A stretch of 64,000 nt of DNA, taken from positions 434,001 to 498,000 of the forward strand of contig NZ_JNYQ01000004.1 of NCBI RefSeq assembly GCF_000717245.1, in the 5' to 3' direction. Source of the stretch: Kitasatospora papulosa (GTDB lineage: Bacteria; Actinomycetota; Actinomycetes; Streptomycetales; Streptomycetaceae). Positions 43,359 to 51,338 of the stretch are shown here, piece by piece. Under the pieces are notes generated by a model. That model made no database searches. It was given only the letters and a program-made list of their open reading frames with translations, and was not told the origin of the DNA. The position numbers were made by a program, and so were the translations under genes. Each line of letters starts with the position of its first letter. The stretch's first letter is position 1.

Positions 43359-44351
43359 TCAGCGCAGCTTGGGGTCGAGGGCGTCGCGCACCGCGTCGCC
43401 GAGCATGATGAAGGCGAGCACGGTGACGGCCAGCGCCCCGGCGGGCCAGAGCAGCATGTGCGGCGCGTTGCGGACGTACTGGGAGGCGGCGGAGATGTCG
43501 ATGCCCCAGGAGACGGCCGGCGGTTTCAGGCCGACGCCGAGGTACGAGAGCGTCGCCTCCAGCGAGATGTAGGTGCCCAGGGCGATGGTCGCGACGACGA
43601 TGACGGGCGCGATGGCGTTGGGCATGATGTGGCGGAGCATCATCCGCGAGTTGGAGGCGCCGAGTGCCCTGGCCGCCTGGACGTAGTCGTTCTGTTTGGC
43701 GGTGATGACGGAGCCGCGCGCGATGCGTGCGATCTGCGGCCAGCCCAGCAGCACGATGAAGCCGATCACGGGCCAGACGGTGGAGCTGGTGACGACGGAC
43801 AGGAAGACGAGTCCGCCGAGGACCACCGGGATGCCGAAGAAGACGTCCGTGATGCGGGAGAGCACGGCGTCCCATCCCCTGCCGAAGAAGCCGGCGAGAC
43901 CGCCCAACACGCCGCCCAGCAGCGAGACCCCGAGGGTCGAGAGGACACCGACGGTCACCGAGGTCCGGGCGCCGTAGACGGTGCGGGTGTAGACGTCGCA
44001 GCCCTGGCCGTCGAAGCCGAAGGGGTGGCCGGGCTGGGAGCCCTCCTGGGCCTTGGACAGGTCGCAGTCGAGCGGGTCCTGGTCGGCGATCAGCGAAGGC
44101 CAGATCGAGATGATCACCAGGAACAGGATGACCAGCGAGGAGATGATGAAGACCGGGTTGCGGCGCAGGTCCCGCCAGGCGTCGGACCAGAGGCTGCGCG
44201 GCTTGCCGGCCGGTCCGGTGCCCTCGGGGCCGCCGGGCGTCTTCTCCAGTGTGGTGCCCTCGTCCATCGCGAGGTCCATGCCGCCGCCCGCGCCGGCCCC
44301 CGAGATCGCTCCGCTGCCCGTCGTCTCGTCCCACGGCTTCTGCTCAGGCAT
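43359..44351 (-). CDS. Oligopeptide ABC transporter permease (OppC type), operon 2
   Basis: 330-aa inner-membrane permease. A long N-terminal hydrophilic part precedes SLWSDAWRDLRRNPVFIISS, and the fused TM domain contains the EAA-loop segment ARALGASNSRMMLRHIMPNA. Six membrane helices expected. ATG at 44351 overlaps the previous permease by 8 bp. Third gene; pairs with the OppB-type gene to form the channel. Confidence 0.9.
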   Translation of the reverse strand: MPEQKPWDETTGSGAISGAGAGGGMDLAMDEGTTLEKTPGGPEGTGPAGKPRSLWSDAWRDLRRNPVFIISSLVILFLVIISIWPSLIADQDPLDCDLSKAQEGSQPGHPFGFDGQGCDVYTRTVYGARTSVTVGVLSTLGVSLLGGVLGGLAGFFGRGWDAVLSRITDVFFGIPVVLGGLVFLSVVTSSTVWPVIGFIVLLGWPQIARIARGSVITAKQNDYVQAARALGASNSRMMLRHIMPNAIAPVIVVATIALGTYISLEATLSYLGVGLKPPAVSWGIDISAASQYVRNAPHMLLWPAGALAVTVLAFIMLGDAVRDALDPKLR

Positions 44352-45267
44352 AGCGGATCCTCGGGTCGAGTACGGCGTACAGGAGGTCGACGATCAGGTT
44401 CGCCGCCAGGAAGACGAGGACCAGGACGGTGACGAACCCGACGACGGTCTGGGAGTTCTGGCGGAGGATCCCCTGGTAGAGCTGGTAGCCGACTCCGTGG
44501 ATGTTGAAGATGCGCTCGGTGACGATCGCCCCTCCCATCAGGGCTCCCACGTCCGTGCCGATGAAGGTGACGACGGGGATGAGCGAGTTGCGCAGCAGGT
44601 GCCGCACGACCACCCGCCGCCGGGGCAGGCCCTTGGCGACGGCGGTGCGGACGTAGTCGGCGCGGGCGTTCTCGGCGATCGAGGTCCGGGTGAGCCGGGT
44701 GACGTAGGCCAGGGACACGGAGGCCAGGACGAGTCCGGGGACGATGAGCTCGTCGACGGGCGCCTCCGAGGACACGGACGGCTTGATGATGCCCCACTCC
44801 ACTCCCAGCAGGAGCTGGAGCAGGAGGCCGGTGACGAATGTGGGGACGGCGATGACGACCAGGGTCAGGATGAGCACCACGGTGTCGACGGGCCGTCCGC
44901 GGCGCAGTCCGGTGACGACGCCGAGGCTGATCCCGATGACGATCTCGAAGACGATGGCGACGATGGTCAGCCGGATGGTGATGGGGAAGGCCGTGGCCAT
45001 CAGCTCGGTGACCTTCTGCCCGTTGAACGCGGTGCCGAAGTCCCCGGTGAAGATGTTGCCCATGTAGGTCAGGTACTGCTGCCAGACGGGCTTGTCGAGG
45101 CCGAACTCGGTGCGCAGCTGGGCGGCGGTCGCGGGGTCGCACTGGCGGTCGCCGCAGAGGCCCGCGATGGGGTCGCCCATCACGTTCACCATGAGGAAGA
45201 TCAGCAGCGTGGTGCCGAAGAAGACGGGGATCATCTGCAGCAGCCGCCGGATCACATAACGTCCCAT
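44344..45267 (-). CDS. Oligopeptide ABC transporter permease (OppB type), operon 2
   Basis: 307-aa permease beginning MGRYVIRRLLQMIPVFFGTT, the typical OppB start. The EAA loop is seen as RTAVAKGLPRRRVVVRHLLR, and the final segment FLAANLIVDLLYAVLDPRIR is conserved with the operon 1 copy. Start taken at ATG 45267 rather than a longer reading, as it matches the other copy. An extra Cys pair (LCGDRQCD) is present in the extracytoplasmic loop. Second gene, 93 bp after the binding protein, past a hairpin. Confidence 0.9.
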   Translation of the reverse strand: MGRYVIRRLLQMIPVFFGTTLLIFLMVNVMGDPIAGLCGDRQCDPATAAQLRTEFGLDKPVWQQYLTYMGNIFTGDFGTAFNGQKVTELMATAFPITIRLTIVAIVFEIVIGISLGVVTGLRRGRPVDTVVLILTLVVIAVPTFVTGLLLQLLLGVEWGIIKPSVSSEAPVDELIVPGLVLASVSLAYVTRLTRTSIAENARADYVRTAVAKGLPRRRVVVRHLLRNSLIPVVTFIGTDVGALMGGAIVTERIFNIHGVGYQLYQGILRQNSQTVVGFVTVLVLVFLAANLIVDLLYAVLDPRIRYA

Positions 45268-45310
45268 GAGGGGCTCCGGGGGTCGGGGCGAGCGGGCGGA
45301 GGGACCGGAA

Positions 45311-45351
45311 AGCCGGGCGGCCGGTGCGTCACCGCGCACCGGCCCCCGGCT
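45311..45351 (-). terminator. Intercistronic hairpin after binding-protein gene, operon 2
   Basis: AGCCGGGCGGCCGGTGCG (45311-45328) pairs with CGCACCGGCCCCCGGCT (45335-45351) with one bulged base. It lies between the binding-protein stop and the first permease. Likely a partial terminator or mRNA-stabilising structure that keeps the binding protein in excess. Confidence 0.65.
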
Positions 45352-45359
45352 TCAGGGGG

Positions 45360-46988
45360 TCACTTGACCTTGATCTGGTCGTACACCGGGACGCTGAAGG
45401 GGTTCAGCGAGACGTTCTCGACCCTGTCCGAGTAACCCGCGCTGCCGTTCTGGTACCAGAGCGGGATGACCGGCATCTGCTCGACGAGGACCTTCTCGGC
45501 GTCCTGGAAGGTGCTGACGGCCGTGGCCTTGTCGCTCTCCGCGTTGGCCTTGTCGACCAGGTCGTCGAACTTCTTGTCGCTCCACTTGCCGTCGTTGGAC
45601 GGGGCGTTGGTGTAGTAGAGCGGCTGGAGGAAGTTCTGGATCAGCGGGTAGTCCATCTGCCAGCCCGCCCGCCAGGCGCCGGTCAGCTTCTGGGTGGAGA
45701 CCTGGCTCCGGAAGTCGGCGAAGGTGCCGACGGGCCCGCCGACGCAGGCCTTGTTGTTGCCCATGACGTTGTTGATGCTGTTGCAGACCGCGTCGACCCA
45801 CTCCTTGTGGGAGCCGGTGTCGGCGTTGTACGAGATCTTGAGCTGCCCGCCGGGGATCCCGCCGCCCTCCTGGATCAGCTTCTTGGCCTGCGCCTTGTCG
45901 TACTCGCAGGCGGAGCCGCACAGGCCCTTCTTGAAGCCGCCCTCCTCACCGAGGACCGGGGAGGTCCAGTCGGAGGCGGGGGTGCGGGTCTTCTGGAAGA
46001 TCTGGTCGGTGATCTGTTCGCGATTGATCGCCATCGACAGCCCCTGGCGGACCTTGACCGCGCCGGGGGTGTCCCAGGCCTTCTCGTAGAACGGGAAGGC
46101 GAGCGTCTGGATGATGCCCGCGGGCGTGTTGATGTAGCGGTCGCCCAGGTCGGCCTTGACGTTCTTCAGCTGCGAGGCCGGCACGTCGTCGACCAGGTCG
46201 AGGTTGCCGGCGGTGAGATCGGTGTAGGCGGTGTTGTTGTCGGTGTAGACCTTGAGGTCGATGCCGCCGTTCTGCGCCTTGTCCGCGCCGGGGTAGTCGT
46301 CCCACCTGCGCAGGTTCATCGACGAGCCCTTGGCGTACTGGTCGATGGTGTACGGGCCGTTCCCGACCGGCTTGGAGAGCCAGGCCTCGTGGTCGGTGTA
46401 GAAGACCTTGGGCAGCGGGACGAAGGCCGCGTAGCCGAGGGTGTCGGGCCAGAGCGAGAACTTCTGCGACAGCTTGACCGTGAAGGTGGTGTCGTTCACC
46501 ACCTTGAGGCCGGAGAGGGTGTCGGCGGTGGCCGAGCCCGATTCCGGGTGGACCTGGTCGTAGCCGTCGATGTACTGGAAGAAGTAGGCGTTCTTCTGGT
46601 TGTTCTTCAGGAGGGCGCCGTAGTTCCAGGCGTCCACGAAGGACTTCGCGGTGATCTTCTCACCGTTGCTGAAGGTCCAGTTGTCCTTGATCGTGACCGT
46701 GAAGTTCTGGGAGTCCTTCGAGTCGATCTTCTCGGCGATCTCGTTCTTCGCCTCACCCGTCTTGGGGTCGTAGCGCACGAGCCCCCGGAAGACCATGTCG
46801 AGGACCTTGCCGCCCTGGACCTCGTTGGTGTTCGCCGGCTCCAGCGGGTTCTGCGGGTCGCCCCAGGACGAGCTCACGATCCCGTCGGCGCCACCGCCAC
46901 CGCCGCTGTCCCCGCCACCGCAGGCCGTCGCCGTCAGGGCGACGGCGACGGCACATGCGGCCCACCTGGCCTGTGTGGCTCCGCGCAT
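45360..46988 (-). CDS. Peptide-binding lipoprotein (SBP family 5), operon 2
   Basis: 542-aa extracytoplasmic lipoprotein. The signal sequence ends in the lipobox TATAC, Cys23, then CGGGDSGGGGGA. SSWGDPQNPLEPANTNE and EKITAKSFVDAWNYGA are family-5 features, and SAGYSDRVENVSLNPF closes the C-terminal lobe. ATG at 46988 follows AGGAGG. First gene of its operon. Sequence differs strongly from the operon 1 copy, so the ligands probably differ. In S. coelicolor the neighbouring bldK system imports an aerial-mycelium signal peptide; assignment of either copy to BldK is inference. Confidence 0.9.
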   Translation of the reverse strand: MRGATQARWAACAVAVALTATACGGGDSGGGGGADGIVSSSWGDPQNPLEPANTNEVQGGKVLDMVFRGLVRYDPKTGEAKNEIAEKIDSKDSQNFTVTIKDNWTFSNGEKITAKSFVDAWNYGALLKNNQKNAYFFQYIDGYDQVHPESGSATADTLSGLKVVNDTTFTVKLSQKFSLWPDTLGYAAFVPLPKVFYTDHEAWLSKPVGNGPYTIDQYAKGSSMNLRRWDDYPGADKAQNGGIDLKVYTDNNTAYTDLTAGNLDLVDDVPASQLKNVKADLGDRYINTPAGIIQTLAFPFYEKAWDTPGAVKVRQGLSMAINREQITDQIFQKTRTPASDWTSPVLGEEGGFKKGLCGSACEYDKAQAKKLIQEGGGIPGGQLKISYNADTGSHKEWVDAVCNSINNVMGNNKACVGGPVGTFADFRSQVSTQKLTGAWRAGWQMDYPLIQNFLQPLYYTNAPSNDGKWSDKKFDDLVDKANAESDKATAVSTFQDAEKVLVEQMPVIPLWYQNGSAGYSDRVENVSLNPFSVPVYDQIKVK

Positions 46989-47096
46989 GGAGTGCCTCCT
47001 AGGGTTCCCTTGAGTGCTCAATGCCTCATATCACCCCATATGACACCCCGTCGCATGTCGGCTTACGCCGTACGCCGTACGTGGCTGCCGGAACGC
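46989..47096 (-). promoter_or_regulatory. Promoter region of operon 2 with two palindromes
   Basis: A short upstream region holding TTGAG-TG-CTCAA (47010-47021) and TCATAT-CACCCC-ATATGA (47026-47043), both in the expected promoter-operator position ahead of the lipoprotein gene. A regulator acting here is plausible; none is identified. Confidence 0.45.
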
Positions 47097-47131
47097 GAGG
47101 ACGCCCGGCCCCTCGGGGGCCGGGCGTCCTC
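47097..47131 (-). terminator. Terminator of peptide-transporter operon 1
   Basis: GAGGACGCCCGGCCCC (47097-47112) pairs exactly with GGGGCCGGGCGTCCTC (47116-47131), 3-nt loop, 18 bases past the last ATPase stop. It separates the two operons. Confidence 0.85.
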
Positions 47132-47148
47132 GTCGGTCGGATCAGGCA

Positions 47149-48291
47149 CTACGCCGCGTGGACGACGTCCTTCTCCTCCGCGAAGTGGCACGCCGACTCG
47201 TGCGCGGCCGGCGTGTCCGAGGCCTTGAAGCGCTCGGGGATCGCCAGCAGCGGCACCTCGGTGGCGCACTTGTCCTGCGCCTTCCAGCACCGCGTACGGA
47301 AGCGGCAGCCCGACGGCGGGTTGGCCGGCGACGGGACGTCACCGCTGAGGATGATCCGCTCGCGGCCCTCGCGGGCGTCCGGGTCCGGGACGGGGACCGC
47401 CGACAGCAGCGCCTGGGTGTAGGGGTGCGTCGGGTGGTCGTAGATCTGCGTGTCCGTACCGATCTCGGCCATCTTGCCGAGGTACATGACGCCGACCCGG
47501 TCCGAGATGTGCCGGACGATCGACAGGTCGTGCGCGATGAAGAGGTAGGAGAGGTTGAACTCGTCCTGGAGCTTCTCCATCAGGTTGATGACCTGCGCCT
47601 GCACCGACACGTCGAGCGCGGAGACCGGCTCGTCGCAGATGATGATCTCCGGGTTGAGCGCGAGGCCCCGGGCGATCCCGATGCGCTGGCGCTGCCCGCC
47701 GGAGAACTGGTGCGGGTACCGGTTGATGTACTCCGGGTTCAGACCGACGACGTCCAGGAGGTCCTGCACCTTGCGGCGCCGGTCGCCCTTCGGGGCCACC
47801 TCGGGGTGGATCTCGAAGGTCTCCCCGATGATGTCGCCGACCGTCATGCGCGGGTTCAGCGAGGTGTACGGGTCCTGGAACACCATCTGGATGTTGCGGC
47901 GCACGGCCTTCAGCGCACGGCCGGACAGCTTGGTGATGTCCTGGCCCTTGTAGAAGACCTCACCGGCGGTGGCCCGCTCCAGCGTCATCAGGAGCTTGGC
48001 GACGGTGGACTTGCCACAGCCGGACTCGCCCACGATGCCGAGCGTCTCGCCCTGGTAGAGGTCGAACGAGATGCCGTCCACGGCCTTGACCGCGCCGACC
48101 TGCTTCTTGAACAGGATTCCCTGGGTCAGCGGGAAGTGCTTGACCAGGTTGCGCACCTGGAGGATCGGCTCACCCTGCGACACCGGGGCGTCGAGGGCGG
48201 CCACCGCCTCCGTCCCGGTGACCGCGTTGACCGTCGCCACTTCGGCGACGTTCGGGGTGGCGTCCACGGACTTCTTGTCGAGCTCAGCCAT
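47149..48291 (-). CDS. Oligopeptide ABC transporter ATPase (OppF type), operon 1
   Basis: 380-aa ATPase. Walker [29 protein letters not shown] and [12 protein letters not shown] are intact, and [16 protein letters not shown] is the C-terminal Cys motif. By eye nearly identical over long stretches to the operon 2 copy (for example [19 protein letters not shown]), but with a divergent N-terminus (about 30 residues). It overlaps the OppD-type gene by 8 bp. Fifth gene of operon 1; BldKE-like in role. Confidence 0.92.
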   Translation of the reverse strand: MAELDKKSVDATPNVAEVATVNAVTGTEAVAALDAPVSQGEPILQVRNLVKHFPLTQGILFKKQVGAVKAVDGISFDLYQGETLGIVGESGCGKSTVAKLLMTLERATAGEVFYKGQDITKLSGRALKAVRRNIQMVFQDPYTSLNPRMTVGDIIGETFEIHPEVAPKGDRRRKVQDLLDVVGLNPEYINRYPHQFSGGQRQRIGIARGLALNPEIIICDEPVSALDVSVQAQVINLMEKLQDEFNLSYLFIAHDLSIVRHISDRVGVMYLGKMAEIGTDTQIYDHPTHPYTQALLSAVPVPDPDAREGRERIILSGDVPSPANPPSGCRFRTRCWKAQDKCATEVPLLAIPERFKASDTPAAHESACHFAEEKDVVHAA

Positions 48292-49342
48292 GGATCGTCT
48301 CCTTCCAGAAGTGGCAGGCGCTGCCGCGGCCGACCAGCTCGGTACCGTCCTGCTCGGTCACCGGGCGCAGGGCCGGGATCTCCGTACGGCAGATGTCCTG
48401 CGCCATCGTGCAGCGCGGGTTGAAGGCGCAGCCGGACGGCACGTGCAGGAGGTTGGGCGGCAGGCCCTTGATCGCGTAGAGCTCCTGGCCCTTCTGGTCC
48501 AGGCGCGGGATCGACTCCAGCAGACCCTTGGTGTACGGGTGCGCCGGGCGCTTGTAGATCTCGTGGACCGGAGCGGTCTCGACGATCCGGCCCGCGTACA
48601 TCACGGCGATCTTGTCCGCGACGTCGGCGACCACGCCGAGGTCGTGGGTGATCAGGATCAGGCCCATGTTGAAGTCGCGCTGGAGCTCCGCGAGCAGGTC
48701 CATGACCTGGGCCTGGACGGTCACGTCGAGCGCCGTGGTGGGCTCGTCCGCGATGATCAGGTCGGGCTCCAGGGCGAGCGCCATCGCGATCATGATGCGC
48801 TGGCGCATACCGCCGGAGAACTGGTGCGGGTAGTCGTTGACCCGCTCCTTGGCCGCCGGGATGCGCACGCGGTCCATCAGTGCGATGGACTTCGCCTTGG
48901 CCTCCTTCTTGGAGAGGCCCTGGTGCACGCGGAACATCTCGCCGAGCTGGTAGCCCACGGAGAGCACCGGGTTCAGCGAGGAGAGCGCGTCCTGGAAGAT
49001 CATGGCGATCTTCTGGCCGCGGATCTGCCGGCGCTCCTCGTTGGACATCTTGAGCATGTCCTGGCCGCGGAAGAGGATCTCGCCCTTGGGGATGTGCCCC
49101 GGAGGCATGTCCAGGATGCCCATGATCGCCTGCGCGGTCACGGACTTTCCGGAGCCGGACTCGCCGAGCACCGCGAGGGTCTCGCCGGCGCTGACGCTGT
49201 AGTTCACGCCGTTGACGGCCTTGGCCACGCCGTCGCGGGTGTGGAACTCCACGTGCAGGTCACGGACTTCGAGCAGCGGACCGCTCTCGTCGTTCGAACC
49301 ACGCGGAGCAGGAACATCCGCCGTCTTGTCGATGATGGTCAT
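48284..49342 (-). CDS. Oligopeptide ABC transporter ATPase (OppD type), operon 1
   Basis: 352-aa ATPase. Walker [31 protein letters not shown] and [13 protein letters not shown] are intact; SGCAFNPRCTMAQDIC is the terminal Cys motif. Compared with the operon 2 copy the body is highly conserved. Fourth gene of operon 1; ATG at 49342 lies 12 bp after the upstream permease stop. Confidence 0.92.
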   Translation of the reverse strand: MTIIDKTADVPAPRGSNDESGPLLEVRDLHVEFHTRDGVAKAVNGVNYSVSAGETLAVLGESGSGKSVTAQAIMGILDMPPGHIPKGEILFRGQDMLKMSNEERRQIRGQKIAMIFQDALSSLNPVLSVGYQLGEMFRVHQGLSKKEAKAKSIALMDRVRIPAAKERVNDYPHQFSGGMRQRIMIAMALALEPDLIIADEPTTALDVTVQAQVMDLLAELQRDFNMGLILITHDLGVVADVADKIAVMYAGRIVETAPVHEIYKRPAHPYTKGLLESIPRLDQKGQELYAIKGLPPNLLHVPSGCAFNPRCTMAQDICRTEIPALRPVTEQDGTELVGRGSACHFWKETIHG

Positions 49343-49353
49343 GTACGCCTCCC

Positions 49354-50295
49354 TCAGCGCAGCTTGGGGTCGAGGGCGTTGCGTACCGCATCGCCGAGCA
49401 TGATGAACGCCAGGACGGTGATCGACACCATGACCGACGGGATGATCAGCACGAACGCGGCGTTACGCAGCTGCTCCTGGCCGGAGGAGATGTCGACACC
49501 CCACGACACGGTCGGTTCGGCGAGGCCGATGCCCAGGAAGGACAGGGTGGCCTCGGCCGAGATGTAGCCGCCGAGCGCGATGGTCGCGACGACGATCACC
49601 GGGGCGATCGCGTTGGGCAGGATGTGCCGGAGCAGGATGCGGGTGGTCGAGGCGCCGAGCGCCTTGGCCGCCATCACGTAGTCGGCCTGCTTGATCGTCA
49701 GGACGGAGCCGCGTGCGACTCGGGCGATCGAGGTCCAGCCGAGGAAGGCCAGGGCCAGGATGACGACCCAGATCTTGCGCTCCTCGAACGAGGTCAGGAC
49801 GACCATCGCACCGAGGATGAACGGGACGCCGAAGAAGATGTCGGTGACCCGGGACAGGATCGTGTCGATCCAGCCGCCGAAGTAACCGGCGAGCATGCCG
49901 ACCACGGTGCCCAGGATCGTGACGAGGACGGTCACGACGACGGCGACGGTGATCGAGGCACGGGCGCCGTAGACGACACGGGCGTAGATGGACCGGCCCT
50001 GGATGTCGTACCCGAACCAGTCCTCCTGGAAGAAGTTCCCCCACTTGGGCTTCTGCAGGTAGTGGTGGGCCAGGTCCGCGTAGCGCGGGTCGGCGCCGGT
50101 GAACAGGCCGGGTGCTATCGCCATGACCAGCAGGAAGATGATCAGGATCGCCGAGACGACGAACAGCGGGCTGCGCCGCAGGTCGTGCCAGGCGTCCGAC
50201 CACAGGCTGCGGGGCTTGCCGACGGCGGCGGTGGCGACGGGTGCGGCCACGGCGCCGGGCGTGTCCGGGGTGGCTTCCTTCAGGGTCTCAGGCAT
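49354..50295 (-). CDS. Oligopeptide ABC transporter permease (OppC type), operon 1
   Basis: 313-aa permease with N-terminal KPRSLWSDAWHDLRRSPLFV and the EAA loop AKALGASTTRILLRHILPNA. Membrane helices include FVVSAILIIFLLVMAIAPG and VTVLVTILGTVVGMLAG. Overlaps the OppB-type gene by 8 bp. Third gene of operon 1. Confidence 0.9.
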   Translation of the reverse strand: MPETLKEATPDTPGAVAAPVATAAVGKPRSLWSDAWHDLRRSPLFVVSAILIIFLLVMAIAPGLFTGADPRYADLAHHYLQKPKWGNFFQEDWFGYDIQGRSIYARVVYGARASITVAVVVTVLVTILGTVVGMLAGYFGGWIDTILSRVTDIFFGVPFILGAMVVLTSFEERKIWVVILALAFLGWTSIARVARGSVLTIKQADYVMAAKALGASTTRILLRHILPNAIAPVIVVATIALGGYISAEATLSFLGIGLAEPTVSWGVDISSGQEQLRNAAFVLIIPSVMVSITVLAFIMLGDAVRNALDPKLR

Positions 50296-51217
50296 AACGG
50301 ATCCTCGGGTCCAGGACCGCGTAAAGCAGGTCGACGACCAGGCTGGCGACGAGATAGACGATGACGATCAGCGTCACGATGCCGACGACCGTGGCACCCT
50401 CGCGGTGCCTCAGCGCGTCGAAGACGGCGGAGCCGACACCCTTGACGTTGAAGATGCCCTCGGTCACGACCGCGCCGCCGAGCAGGGCACCGAGGTCGGT
50501 GCCGAGGAAGGTGACCACGGGGATCATCGAGTTGCGCATCAGGTGGACACCGATGATGCGGCGCCGGGGCAGGCCCTTGGCCACCGCGGTGCGCATGTAG
50601 TCGGAGCGCAGGTTCTCGGCGACCGAGGTGCGGGTCAGCCGCGCGACGTACGCGAGCGACAGGGATCCGAGCACGACAGCGGGCAGGATCAGCTCGTCCG
50701 CGTTCGCCTCCATGCTCACGTTGGGGTCGACCCAGCCGAGCTGGAAGGCGAAGAAGTACTGGCCGAGGAAGCCCAGCACGAACGAGGGGACCGAGATGAG
50801 CAGGAGCGTCAGGACGAGCAGTCCGCGGTCGCGGAGGGTGTCGGCCTTCAGACCGGCGAAGACACCCATGGAGATACCGACGACGACCGTGAAGATGAAG
50901 GCAAACAGCGCCAGTCTGACCGTGATCGGGAACGCTTCCGAGATGATGTCGGCGACCGGTCGCCCACTGGCGATCTGTGTGCCGAAGTCACCCTGGAACA
51001 GGTTCACGAGGTAGTTCCAGTACTGGTGCCAGAGCGGCAGGTCGAGCCCGAGCTCCTTCTTCATTTCCGCGATCTGCGTCGGGTCCACTGCCTGTTCGCC
51101 GGCGAGTGCGCGCACGGGATCGCCGGGCAGCGCGTACATCATGGCGAAGACCAGCAAGGTTGATCCGAGGAAGACCGGGATCATCTGGAGCAGTCGCCGC
51201 GCGACGTAACGCCCCAT
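50288..51217 (-). CDS. Oligopeptide ABC transporter permease (OppB type), operon 1
   Basis: 309-aa permease, start MGRYVARRLLQMIPVFLGST. The EAA loop is RTAVAKGLPRRRIIGVHLMR and the end LVASLVVDLLYAVLDPRIR. ATG at 51217 lies 121 bp past the binding-protein stop, beyond a hairpin. Second gene of operon 1. Confidence 0.9.
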   Translation of the reverse strand: MGRYVARRLLQMIPVFLGSTLLVFAMMYALPGDPVRALAGEQAVDPTQIAEMKKELGLDLPLWHQYWNYLVNLFQGDFGTQIASGRPVADIISEAFPITVRLALFAFIFTVVVGISMGVFAGLKADTLRDRGLLVLTLLLISVPSFVLGFLGQYFFAFQLGWVDPNVSMEANADELILPAVVLGSLSLAYVARLTRTSVAENLRSDYMRTAVAKGLPRRRIIGVHLMRNSMIPVVTFLGTDLGALLGGAVVTEGIFNVKGVGSAVFDALRHREGATVVGIVTLIVIVYLVASLVVDLLYAVLDPRIRYA

Positions 51218-51247
51218 GTTTGCCTCCGATAGGGATAAAGCAGCCCA

Positions 51248-51279
51248 GGGGCCGCCCTCCGGATGCGGAGAGCGGCCCC
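51248..51279 (-). terminator. Intercistronic hairpin after binding-protein gene, operon 1
   Basis: GGGGCCGCCCTCCG (51248-51261) pairs with CGGAGAGCGGCCCC (51266-51279), one mismatch, 4-nt loop, between the binding protein and the first permease. Same position as the hairpin in operon 2, so probably functional (partial termination or mRNA protection). Confidence 0.65.
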
Positions 51280-51338
51280 CCGGGACCTACTGCCTGGTGT
51301 GGGCGGCTGATGGCCGAGTGGGGGCCCTCAGGCGTGTG

